Positions 1 to 6,223 of a stretch of DNA of 18,207 bases are shown piece by piece. Numbering within the stretch: the first letter of the stretch is position 1; each line of letters opens with the position of its first letter. The notes under the pieces were generated by a model. The model did no database searches. It saw only the letters and a program-made list of their open reading frames with translations, and was not told the DNA's origin. Location of the stretch: the NCBI GenBank assembly GCA_015264885.1, contig JABZYY010000016.1, positions 1 through 18,207 on the forward strand, in the 5' to 3' direction. Both the position numbers and the translations under genes were made by a program. Origin of the DNA: Streptococcus sp. (GTDB lineage Bacteria > Bacillota > Bacilli > Lactobacillales > Aerococcaceae).

Positions 1-185
1 TCATGGAAGAATATAAAACTCACTCGATTATCGTCGGCAAGAAAATCAATGTGATTAGCGGCATGAAAACCTATCCCGCTATTGCCAAGAGCGTAGACAA
101 CAACGGTCATCTCATCGTTCAAACAGACGATGAAACCATTCATTCATTATCATATGGCGAAGTAAGTATTCGCCCAGAAAACTAA
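1..185 (+). CDS. birA: Biotin--protein ligase BirA, C-terminal end (5' end outside window)
   Basis: Only about the last 60 residues are visible, and the reading frame is open to the left edge of the window. The segment has the pattern of the small SH3-like C-terminal domain of biotin--[acetyl-CoA carboxylase] ligase: a VGKKINVISG strand, then alternating strands with a DNNGHLIVQ turn, and a terminal SYGEVSIRPEN that matches the conserved SGEVS(I/L)R ending of the family. BirA adenylates biotin and attaches it to the biotin carboxyl carrier protein; many BirA proteins also repress biotin genes, but the N-terminal DNA-binding part cannot be seen here. The next gene, 19 bases downstream, is the biotin transporter bioY, which supports the call. 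The ATG at base 3 is internal, not the true start. Confidence 0.82.
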   Translation, partial: MEEYKTHSIIVGKKINVISGMKTYPAIAKSVDNNGHLIVQTDDETIHSLSYGEVSIRPEN

Positions 186-204
186 AAGATTAGGAGTTAT
201 ACAC

Positions 205-732
205 ATGAAAAAATTAAACATTAAAACACTTGTACTTGCAGCACTTTTAGGAGCCCTCTGCTATGTATCTAGCTACTTAAAAATCCCGATTGGTCCAGTA
301 CCTTTCTCAGCACAAACAGCCACAGTTATTTTGGCATCATTACTCTTGCCACCAGTTGGCGCTTTTGCTGCTCAATTCATCCACTTCCTTTTACTTTTCC
401 TATTAGGTGGCGGTACAGCACTATTCGTATCACCTTCATTTGGATTTGTCATTGGATTTATGGTTGCGGCTCCTGTGATTTCATTTATTGGAAACCGTAT
501 CAACAATATCTTCGGTTGGGTGATTGCCGCTCTTGTGGGTGAAGTGATCTTCTACCTCATCGGAATTCCATATATGACTTTCGTACTCTTAAGCGTTAAG
601 ATGCAAGAACTCAGCCTTCAACAAATTCTTGGCTTCGGTTTATATCCATTCATTCTTCCTGACTTAGGAAAATTAGTTGTTGCCGTATTCCTTGCAGATC
701 GTATCAAAGCCATTACTAAAAAACAGTTTTAA
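205..732 (+). CDS. bioY: Biotin ECF transporter S component BioY
   Basis: This 175-residue, very hydrophobic protein has about six membrane segments and the BioY hallmark KIPIGPVPFSAQT near residues 26-38, followed by LLPPVGAFAAQ and a glycine-rich loop (LLGGGTALF). In this family the S component captures biotin and delivers it to the shared energy-coupling module (EcfA, EcfA' and EcfT), encoded elsewhere. The length is normal to slightly short for BioY. The start is supported by TAGGAGTT placed about 7 bases before the ATG. It lies directly behind birA, so the two probably form one biotin uptake and ligation unit, and it ends at a strong bidirectional terminator. Confidence 0.93.
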   Translation: MKKLNIKTLVLAALLGALCYVSSYLKIPIGPVPFSAQTATVILASLLLPPVGAFAAQFIHFLLLFLLGGGTALFVSPSFGFVIGFMVAAPVISFIGNRINNIFGWVIAALVGEVIFYLIGIPYMTFVLLSVKMQELSLQQILGFGLYPFILPDLGKLVVAVFLADRIKAITKKQF

Positions 733-740
733 AAAGCATA

Positions 741-775
741 AAAAATAAGCTAGGCATAATGCCTAGCTTATTTTT
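741..775. terminator. Bidirectional rho-independent terminator between bioY and PTS IID
   Basis: A perfect 16-bp inverted repeat (arms 741-756 and 760-775, loop of 3 bases) carries five A at one end and five T at the other. Either strand therefore yields a GC-containing stem followed by U. It sits between two convergent genes and can end both the birA-bioY and the IIB-IIC-IID transcripts. Confidence 0.92.
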
Positions 776-787
776 ATTGTTCAAGGA

Positions 788-1633
788 TTAACCCCAGAAT
801 TTAACTCCTAGTACGTTTCCTAAGAATGCAAGACCGATTCCGGCAACTAATAGAAGAACGATACAACGTAATGGCGTCCATTTTTTACGCGCTAATAAGT
901 AGTAAAGTCCTAAAGTAATTCCTAATGGAATTAATTTTGGTAATACACCATCTAAAATTGCTTGGATAACGATTGGTTTTTCACCGTTTGCGATTTCGAT
1001 TCCTAATTTAGTACCACCGTAAAGGCTAGTTAAAGCCCCAACAACGAATACTCCAAGGATTGAAGCAGCACGCGTGAATTCTTTGGCATTTGCAGTAAAG
1101 ATACCGATTGCGTCAGTTCCTAAGTTATAAGACCAGTGCATTAACCAGTAACGAATTGCAAATTGGAAGATATTAAATACCGCTAAGAATAGTAATGGAC
1201 CAGCGATGCTTCCTTTTAATGCAAAGTCTGAAGAAATACCGGCTACGATTGGAACTAATGTAAACCAGAATAAAGCGTCACCGATACCACCCAATGGTCC
1301 CATTGCAGCAACACGTACCGCACGGATTGTTGGGATATCTGCTTTGTTTTGTTCAAGAGATAATACAATCCCCATTACGAATGTTACTAAGAATGGGTGA
1401 GTATTAAAGAACTCTAAGTTATGTGACATTGATGCAGCTAAGTCATCTTTGTCTGTATGGATTTTTTCCAACCCTGGTAAAATACCGTATAACCAGCCAC
1501 CTGCTTGCATACGTTCATAGTTGAAAGAAGATTGTAAGAAAATTGAACGCCATGCCATTTTGTTTAACGTTGCTTTATCTAAGCGTGGAGCAGGCGTTTG
1601 GTTTTTATAAGAATCTGGAATATTATATGCCAT
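788..1633 (-). CDS. Mannose-superfamily PTS permease subunit IID (AgaD-like)
   Basis: This is a 281-residue IID subunit of a mannose/N-acetylgalactosamine-type phosphotransferase permease. With IIC it forms the sugar channel in the membrane. Family signs are the N-terminal LNKMAWRSIFLQSSFNYERMQ region, the conserved HPFLVTFVMGIVLSLEQ and AAMGPLGGIGDALFW segments, and hydrophobic helices near the C-terminus. The open frame extends to 1648, but the ATG at 1633 (MAYNIP) is chosen because GGAGGTGA lies 5 bases before it. That start overlaps the end of the IIC gene by 11 bases, so the ribosome binding site lies within IIC codons and translational coupling is likely. It is the last gene of its unit. 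The sugar cannot be read from the sequence; the closest type appears to be the galactosamine/GalNAc/hyaluronan-disaccharide branch. Confidence 0.93.
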   Translation of the reverse strand: MAYNIPDSYKNQTPAPRLDKATLNKMAWRSIFLQSSFNYERMQAGGWLYGILPGLEKIHTDKDDLAASMSHNLEFFNTHPFLVTFVMGIVLSLEQNKADIPTIRAVRVAAMGPLGGIGDALFWFTLVPIVAGISSDFALKGSIAGPLLFLAVFNIFQFAIRYWLMHWSYNLGTDAIGIFTANAKEFTRAASILGVFVVGALTSLYGGTKLGIEIANGEKPIVIQAILDGVLPKLIPLGITLGLYYLLARKKWTPLRCIVLLLVAGIGLAFLGNVLGVKFWG

Positions 1634-2429
1634 CTTCTTCACCTCCATCGTTCACAATGCTAGCACCCGCTGTTTTGAATTTTGTTTGGATTTGGAAATC
1701 CCAGTATGCAATTGCAAAACCAATGAACGCTAATAATACTAATGCAGATCCAGCTAAGCTTTCACTTGCAGAAACAATGTTTGCTAAAGCAAAACCTAAG
1801 AAGTAGAAGCCCCATAGTTCTTTAGAAACCATTACTTTAAGTAAGATTGCAAACCCAACAAAGCGCATCATACCTCCGGCAGCACCTAAACCACCCATGA
1901 ACCATTGAGGAATAGATTTAGTTAAAGTATCCCCGATAGCTTGTCCACCGACGAAGAATAATACAACTACAAGACCAAAGATAGCTCCTAATGCAGCCAT
2001 TGCTAAGTAGTTCAAGCGAGCAATTCCTTTTGGATTTGCATCGTGTGCATACTTATCAGCCACAGCCATCATTGGTGACATTAAAGCAAAGATTAAAGTA
2101 ACGCCGTATTGACCTAAAAGCGCAAATGGAACAGCAGCACCTACTGCAGCAGCTGGTTCTAATTTAAGGCTGATAGCTAATACTGTCGCCATAATTCCGC
2201 CGATTACGGCATTAGGTGGTTGTGCCCCACCGACTGGCATGTTACCGATTGTCATTAATTGGTAAGTACCCCCAACAACTAAACCTGTTTGTACGTCGCC
2301 CAAAATAGCTCCGATCACTGGACCCATTACGATAGGTTGATATAGTGATTCTAAAAAGCTGAATTGGTCAATCGCAGCAACAAAAGTTACAAGGAATACT
2401 AATAAGATTTGAATAAAACTTGCTTGCAT
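1623..2429 (-). CDS. Mannose-superfamily PTS permease subunit IIC (AgaC/AgaW-like)
   Basis: This integral membrane IIC subunit has roughly 268 residues and many hydrophobic segments. Characteristic stretches are AAIDQFSFLESLYQPIVMGP, GDVQTGLVVGGTYQLMTIG and GGAQPPNAVIGGIMATVLA, typical of the sorbose/GalNAc IIC family. It forms the translocation pore with IID. Two in-frame ATGs, at 2435 and 2429, follow an AAGGGG motif; the spacing (3 versus 9 bases) favours the inner one, but the outer one is not excluded. The last codons (GGEEDGI) double as the ribosome binding site of IID. It lies 28 bases after IIB in the same unit. Confidence 0.92.
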   Translation of the reverse strand: MQASFIQILLVFLVTFVAAIDQFSFLESLYQPIVMGPVIGAILGDVQTGLVVGGTYQLMTIGNMPVGGAQPPNAVIGGIMATVLAISLKLEPAAAVGAAVPFALLGQYGVTLIFALMSPMMAVADKYAHDANPKGIARLNYLAMAALGAIFGLVVVLFFVGGQAIGDTLTKSIPQWFMGGLGAAGGMMRFVGFAILLKVMVSKELWGFYFLGFALANIVSASESLAGSALVLLAFIGFAIAYWDFQIQTKFKTAGASIVNDGGEEDGI

Positions 2430-2457
2430 ATTCATTGACCCCTTTTATAAATATAAA

Positions 2458-2934
2458 TTATTGAAATAATTTCGAAACGTCTTCTTTTCCTTCAGTTGGT
2501 ACTTTCTGAATTTCAAGTTCGACACCTAACTCCTGCAGTCTTCTGAACGCAGCAACATCTGCATCATCAACCGCAACAACACCTGCAACTTGACGTTTTC
2601 CTTCCGCCATGTGCATGTTCCCAATGTTAACCTTCTTGATTGGCACTCCTCCCTCTACTAATTTCACTACGTCTTGAGGATTTTCACAGATGATGAAAAT
2701 CAACTGACGGTCTGCTGCTTTACCGATGACATTAATCGTTTTTTCAATAGTGAAATAACGAGTTTGTGCCCCAGCTGGAGCAGCCATATCCATTAACCCT
2801 TGACGCATCGGATCCGCAGCTACTTTATCGTTAGCAACAAGCAGTAGGTTGGCCCCTAAGTAAGATGACCATTGAGTTGCAACTTGACCGTGAATCATAC
2901 GATTGTCAATTCGTGTTAATAAAATATTTGGCAT
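2458..2934 (-). CDS. Mannose-superfamily PTS component IIB (AgaB/AgaV-like)
   Basis: This 158-residue cytosolic IIB protein begins ILLTRIDNRMIHGQV; the His at residue 15 is the phosphorylated histidine expected for the mannose/sorbose IIB family. IIB takes phosphate from IIA and passes it to the sugar as it crosses IIC/IID. The open frame reaches 2952, but the ATG at 2934 is preceded at about 8 bases by GGAGAG, whereas the upstream ATG would place that motif inside the gene. It is the first gene of the IIB-IIC-IID unit and lies behind its own candidate promoter and cre site. Its partner IIA is encoded about 1 kb upstream in a separate, terminated unit. Confidence 0.93.
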   Translation of the reverse strand: MPNILLTRIDNRMIHGQVATQWSSYLGANLLLVANDKVAADPMRQGLMDMAAPAGAQTRYFTIEKTINVIGKAADRQLIFIICENPQDVVKLVEGGVPIKKVNIGNMHMAEGKRQVAGVVAVDDADVAAFRRLQELGVELEIQKVPTEGKEDVSKLFQ

Positions 2935-2966
2935 TACTAGCTCTCCTTTCATAAAAAGCTAAATTC

Positions 2967-2995
2967 ATTATACATAATTCTTCGATTTTTTGGAA
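2967..2995 (-). promoter_or_regulatory. Candidate promoter of the IIB-IIC-IID unit
   Basis: On the minus strand a perfect TATAAT (2967-2972) lies 17 bases from a weak TTCCAA (2990-2995). The predicted start of transcription would leave a leader of about 25 bases before IIB. The -35 box overlaps a cre-like site, consistent with CcpA control. The weak -35 keeps confidence moderate. Confidence 0.55.
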
Positions 2996-3004
2996 GCGTT
3001 TTAG
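2990..3004. promoter_or_regulatory. Candidate CcpA binding site (cre) upstream of PTS IIB
   Basis: TTGGAAGCGTTTTAG matches the cre consensus WTGNAANCGNWNNCW at all but the last two fixed positions. It overlaps the -35 element of the candidate IIB promoter, a position usually associated with catabolite repression. Confidence 0.55.
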
Positions 3005-3189
3005 TAAAACTTTTTTAATAAATTCTTCATTTTTGAGTTTTATTACATTTTTGTATTGCTAATTTGTAAAACATTATATATAAATGCTTTTTTCACCACT
3101 TTGATGTCAGATAACTCTCACTAATCTCTACAAATATATTTGAAATTCTTCACAATTAACAAAGTTCCCCCCCCTCTAAATTTTTCCAT

Positions 3190-3217
3190 AAAAAAAGAAG
3201 CTTAGAATCTAAGCTTC
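3190..3217 (-). terminator. Rho-independent terminator after the IIA-YajC-membrane protein unit
   Basis: A perfect 9-bp stem, GAAGCTTAG/CTAAGCTTC (3197-3205 with 3209-3217, loop of 3 bases), is followed on the minus strand by seven T (3190-3196). It lies 10 bases beyond the stop of the 161-residue gene and separates IIA from IIB-IIC-IID. Confidence 0.9.
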
Positions 3218-3226
3218 CATTTCACT

Positions 3227-3712
3227 TTATTTTGATTTTCCGATAATAGAACTAGTTCCACTGATAGTCACGATGACACCAAACGCAATGATAATCATTC
3301 GATTGACCATCTCTCCTGAGACAAAGAAACTTCCAGCGATAATCAGAACTCCTGCTAAACTAACAAATAATGTTTTAGCCAGTGATCCTTGTTGTTCATT
3401 TTGCTTCGCTCGGTTCAAGTCTCCTTCTCGAACTCCCTTTTGCACCACATACTTTGGCAAAATACTTTTCAGATAAGCAACTGTCGCAAGCGCGTAGAAT
3501 AAAGCTCCTACAAATACGCATAGCAACACATCACCCGGAAAGAAACTATAGAAAATAGCTCCTAGTGCAAATGCAATAACAAAGCGATGTCTAAAGGCAT
3601 TAAAAGTCACTAAGTCATCTGTCGGAATATGATAAACCGTCTTTAAGAATGGCAGATAGAAATAATCCTTACCGTCAGCTCCTGTATAAAACTCTCCAAA
3701 AATCGATTGCAT
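3227..3712 (-). CDS. Four-helix membrane protein of unknown function linked to PTS IIA
   Basis: I do not recognise this 161-residue family. It has a polar N-terminus rich in aromatic residues (about 1-42), two hydrophobic segments near 43-60 and 62-82, a charged stretch near 90-110 (KGVREGDLNRAKQNEQQG), and two more hydrophobic segments near 111-131 and 136-155. This suggests a small four-span membrane protein without a cleaved signal peptide. The start has a modest GGTGA about 6 bases before the ATG and follows the stop of the YajC-like gene by 11 bases, so the two are probably cotranscribed and translated together. It is the last gene before a terminator. A role in assembling or modulating the PTS permease, or in envelope secretion with the YajC-like protein, is only a guess from position. 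Confidence 0.75.
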   Translation of the reverse strand: MQSIFGEFYTGADGKDYFYLPFLKTVYHIPTDDLVTFNAFRHRFVIAFALGAIFYSFFPGDVLLCVFVGALFYALATVAYLKSILPKYVVQKGVREGDLNRAKQNEQQGSLAKTLFVSLAGVLIIAGSFFVSGEMVNRMIIIAFGVIVTISGTSSIIGKSK

Positions 3713-3723
3713 ACAGTCACCGC

Positions 3724-3999
3724 TTATAAGACTTCAGAAATTGCAAAACGAGATACCGTAATCACGATACCTTTTGCAATCTCAACATCCACTTTTTCTT
3801 CGTCAACTTTCTTTACAGTACCATATAATCCATTCGCACAGACAACACGTTTTCCAACTTGTAATGCTTCATGTAATTTTTCAAAATACTGTTGTTGACG
3901 TTTCATATTTTTTCTTGAGAAGAAATAATAAATCCCTAAAATTACAACGACGAATACGATAAACGTAAGGGAACTTACTAAAATAATATTGGCAGTCAT
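3724..3999 (-). CDS. YajC-family membrane protein in a PTS unit
   Basis: This 91-residue protein has one N-terminal membrane segment (about residues 5-27), a basic stretch (SRKNMKRQQQYFEKLHEAL), and a YajC domain. The domain shows LQVGKRVVCANGLYGTVKKV, an acidic DEEKVDVEIAKGIVITVSR segment, and a terminal FAISEVL, closely following the YajC pattern. YajC proteins accompany SecDF at the Sec translocon; the usual chromosomal copy lies near tgt/secDF, so this is likely a second, PTS-linked paralogue. A YajC gene is also known beside the hyaluronan-type PTS genes of streptococci. The ATG overlaps the IIA stop as TAATG, and its GAGGATGGGAT binding site is made of the last IIA codons, indicating tight coupling to IIA. 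Confidence 0.85.
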   Translation of the reverse strand: MTANIILVSSLTFIVFVVVILGIYYFFSRKNMKRQQQYFEKLHEALQVGKRVVCANGLYGTVKKVDEEKVDVEIAKGIVITVSRFAISEVL

Positions 4000-4445
4000 T
4001 AAATCCCATCCTCGTCATCAAATTCATCAATGTCATTATTTTGAATCGTTGGTAAGCTTACTTGTTGAATCGCTTCTTTACCAGCTAACAAGCTTTGTGT
4101 TACCACGTCTTGCGCGCTTGCAGCGAATTCACGTAACATTGCAATTTCAATCAGCATTGGCAAGTTTGTTCCCACAACAACTTCCACATTTTCAAAATCA
4201 ACAGAAGCTAACATGGCAGCCTTGAATGGACTTCCTCCTAAAAGGTCCGCAAATACAACGATCCCTTCTGTTTCTTCTTGCAATTCAGCCATTGCATTTC
4301 TTAAATTATTTTCAAGAGCTTCCATTGGTTCACTTTCTAAAAATGGTACCACGCGATATGCCGCTTGTTTTCCGGCGATCATCTCTAGCGCTTGTCCCAC
4401 TCCAACAGCAAATTGTCCATGCCCAGTAAGAATTAACCCTATCAT
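3999..4445 (-). CDS. Mannose-superfamily PTS component IIA (AgaF/GalNAc type)
   Basis: This is a 148-residue cytosolic IIA domain protein. It starts MIGLILTGHGQFA, with the phosphoacceptor His at residue 9, and contains FADLLGGSPFKAA, the conserved substrate-type loop of the fructoselysine/GalNAc/mannose IIA group. It accepts phosphate from HPr and passes it to IIB. The C-terminus carries an acidic tail (NNDIDEFDDEDGI) beyond the domain. AGGAGG lies 8 bases upstream of the ATG. A candidate promoter and cre site precede it, downstream of the fuc operon terminator, so it begins a separate transcript. It is the only mannose-type IIA in view and is the likely partner of the IIB-IIC-IID genes. Confidence 0.93.
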   Translation of the reverse strand: MIGLILTGHGQFAVGVGQALEMIAGKQAAYRVVPFLESEPMEALENNLRNAMAELQEETEGIVVFADLLGGSPFKAAMLASVDFENVEVVVGTNLPMLIEIAMLREFAASAQDVVTQSLLAGKEAIQQVSLPTIQNNDIDEFDDEDGI

Positions 4446-4475
4446 TCCATTTCCTCCTAAATACTTAATATCTTA

Positions 4476-4504
4476 ATACTAGACCAGGTTTCATTAAATA
4501 GCAA
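4476..4504 (-). promoter_or_regulatory. Candidate promoter of the IIA-YajC unit
   Basis: On the minus strand TTGCTA (4499-4504) and TAGTAT (4476-4481) are separated by 17 bases, each matching 4 of 6 consensus positions. It lies between the fuc terminator and the IIA ribosome binding site, giving a leader of about 25 bases. Confidence 0.5.
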
Positions 4505-4511
4505 GCAGAAA

Positions 4512-4526
4512 TTAATGCGTTTTCAT
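4512..4526. promoter_or_regulatory. Candidate CcpA binding site (cre) upstream of PTS IIA
   Basis: On the minus strand ATGAAAACGCATTAA matches the cre consensus WTGNAANCGNWNNCW with a single mismatch (A for C). It lies 7 bases upstream of the candidate -35 box. Confidence 0.5.
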
Positions 4527-4536
4527 AAATTTTCTT

Positions 4537-4592
4537 CAAAATAAAACGTGGAGCATTGACGTTTCACTGGGGGGTGACAATACTCCACGTTT
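4537..4592 (-). terminator. Rho-independent terminator of the fuc operon
   Basis: A perfect 10-bp stem AAACGTGGAG/CTCCACGTTT (4544-4553 with 4583-4592) is extended inward by four more pairs after one mismatch. On the minus strand it is followed by TTTTATTTT-type sequence. It starts 31 bases after the fucO stop and isolates the fuc operon from the PTS genes. Confidence 0.87.
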
Positions 4593-4623
4593 AAAAGCTA
4601 TACGAATATTTTTGTTTTACCGA

Positions 4624-5775
4624 TTAGAACAATTCTTTGTAGAAAGCAATTGTTTCTTCTAATGTTGGCATGAATGGGTTACCTGGTGCACAAGCATCGA
4701 TTAACGCATTCTTAGATAGATATTCGAAGTCGAAGTCTTTTTCTTCAATTCCTAATTCAGTTAATTTCTTAGGAATACCTACTGTTTCAGAAAGAGTTTC
4801 GATTTCTTTGATTGCATATGCTGCACATTCTTCATCAGATTTACCTTCAGTTTGTAAACCTAAAGCTTTTGCAACATCACGGAATGCAGCTGGAACACGT
4901 TTTGCATTTTCGCGTTCGATTACTGGTAATAACATAGCACAGCATACACCGTGTGGAAGTTTGTAAACAGCACCTAATTGGTGAGCCATTGAGTGAACAT
5001 ATCCTAGTCCAGCGTTGTTGAATGACATACCGCCTAAGAAGATTGCGTTCACCATACCTTCACGAGCTTCGATGTCATGACCATCTTTAACCGCACGTGG
5101 TAAGTATTCTTTAATTAATTCAATTGCACCAATTGATAATTTCTTAGTAACGCCGTAAGCACCTGGAGTTACTAAAGCTTCAACCGCGTGAGTTAAAGCA
5201 TCCATACCTGTTGCTGCAGTTAATGCTGCTGGTTTAGATACCATTAATTCAGGGTCGTTTACAGAGATTAAAGCTAGGCTGTTTTTATCAACCATTACCA
5301 TTTTAACTTTTCTTTCTTCGTCTGTAATTACGTAGTTGATTGTAATTTCAGCTGAAGTACCTGCAGTTGTGTTGATAGCAACTACTGGTAAGCCTTTTTT
5401 AGCAGATTTGTGTAATCCTTCGTAGTCTTGTGGTTTTCCACCGTTTGTTGCAATTACTGAAATACAGCTTGCACAGTCTTGAGGTGATCCACCACCTAAG
5501 CTGATAATGAAGTCACAGTTGTTTTCTTTTAATGCAGCAACCCCATCGTTAACGTTTTTACAAGTTGGGTTTGGTTCTACATCAGAGTAAACAACGAAGT
5601 CTACACCTGCTTCTTTTAAAGGTTCTGTTACTTTAGGAAGAATATCACTTGATTCGATAAATTTATCCGTTACTAAAAGAGCTTTATGATATCCTAGATC
5701 TTTTACGTAAGGTCCAATTTCTTTAACGACTCCTCTTCCGATTAAGTTAATAGCTGGTACATAAAATGTTGACAT
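4624..5775 (-). CDS. fucO: Lactaldehyde reductase (iron-dependent group III alcohol dehydrogenase)
   Basis: This 383-residue protein is a full-length group III alcohol dehydrogenase. The N-terminal half has the NAD-binding GGGSPQD motif (residues 94-100) and TTAGTSAE (136-143). The iron ligands expected for FucO are all present: D192 and H196 in GMDALTHAVEA, H261 in HSMAHQLGA and H275 in LPHG. In fucose breakdown it reduces L-lactaldehyde to L-1,2-propanediol with NADH, restoring redox balance when fucose is fermented. As the last gene of the fuc operon, directly followed by the terminator, lactaldehyde is its most likely substrate; the family also includes 1,3-propanediol and butanol dehydrogenases, which sequence alone does not exclude. 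GGAGAG precedes the ATG by about 8 bases. Confidence 0.93.
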   Translation of the reverse strand: MSTFYVPAINLIGRGVVKEIGPYVKDLGYHKALLVTDKFIESSDILPKVTEPLKEAGVDFVVYSDVEPNPTCKNVNDGVAALKENNCDFIISLGGGSPQDCASCISVIATNGGKPQDYEGLHKSAKKGLPVVAINTTAGTSAEITINYVITDEERKVKMVMVDKNSLALISVNDPELMVSKPAALTAATGMDALTHAVEALVTPGAYGVTKKLSIGAIELIKEYLPRAVKDGHDIEAREGMVNAIFLGGMSFNNAGLGYVHSMAHQLGAVYKLPHGVCCAMLLPVIERENAKRVPAAFRDVAKALGLQTEGKSDEECAAYAIKEIETLSETVGIPKKLTELGIEEKDFDFEYLSKNALIDACAPGNPFMPTLEETIAFYKELF

Positions 5776-5800
5776 AATTTTTCTCTCCTAACTAGTAAGT

Positions 5801-6223
5801 TTATAAAACACCTTTTTTCAAGATGATGTTTCCGTACAAGGCACTTTCTCCTGTTTGAATCACTAGATAAGCGTCTTTAGCTTGTTCGTAAAACTCAAAT
5901 CGTTCGAACTCTTTAATCGCTGCTCCTGGGTGACTTTCTTCTAAGAGACGTTTATATTCATCCCAAATCACCGGAACAGTTGGATCTCCCGGAACGACTT
6001 GCATTAATCCTGCTTGATATGAACTGTAAGTATCTAATGGCAATACTTGTAGAATTGCTTCTAAAGCCACTGGAACACCATGTCCGTCCATACGAATCAC
6101 GCGTTGGCCGATACGATGAGCTGGGAAGTTTGCGTCCGCAAGTACCAATTCATCTCCATGTCCCATCTCCATTAAATATTTCACAAGTTCTGGGCTTAAA
6201 ATTTTAGGAATTTGTTTTAACAT
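5801..6223 (-). CDS. fucU: L-fucose mutarotase
   Basis: This 140-residue protein belongs to the RbsD/FucU family and is close to the length of characterised FucU. The diagnostic MGHGDELVLADANFPAH near residues 20-36 contains the sugar-contacting His and Asp, and the C-terminal tyrosine/asparagine motif appears as ALYGNIILKKGV. FucU interconverts the alpha and beta anomers of L-fucose in the cytosol so that FucI receives the form it uses. The ATG overlaps the kinase stop codon as TAATG, so the two genes are translationally coupled. FucU, rather than ribose RbsD, is favoured by the surrounding fucose pathway. Confidence 0.93.
   Translation of the reverse strand: MLKQIPKILSPELVKYLMEMGHGDELVLADANFPAHRIGQRVIRMDGHGVPVALEAILQVLPLDTYSSYQAGLMQVVPGDPTVPVIWDEYKRLLEESHPGAAIKEFERFEFYEQAKDAYLVIQTGESALYGNIILKKGVL

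Noticed and set aside
3123..3191. A 22-codon minus-strand frame that begins right after the terminator and contains the G8 tract, suggesting a phase-variable peptide
   Set aside because: It has no ribosome binding site, begins in the terminator T run, and none of the shifted frames joins a longer gene.
2935..3226. A T-box, riboswitch or small RNA gene in the gap
   Set aside because: No conserved riboswitch or T-box motif could be found by eye, and the only clear hairpin is the terminator of the preceding unit.
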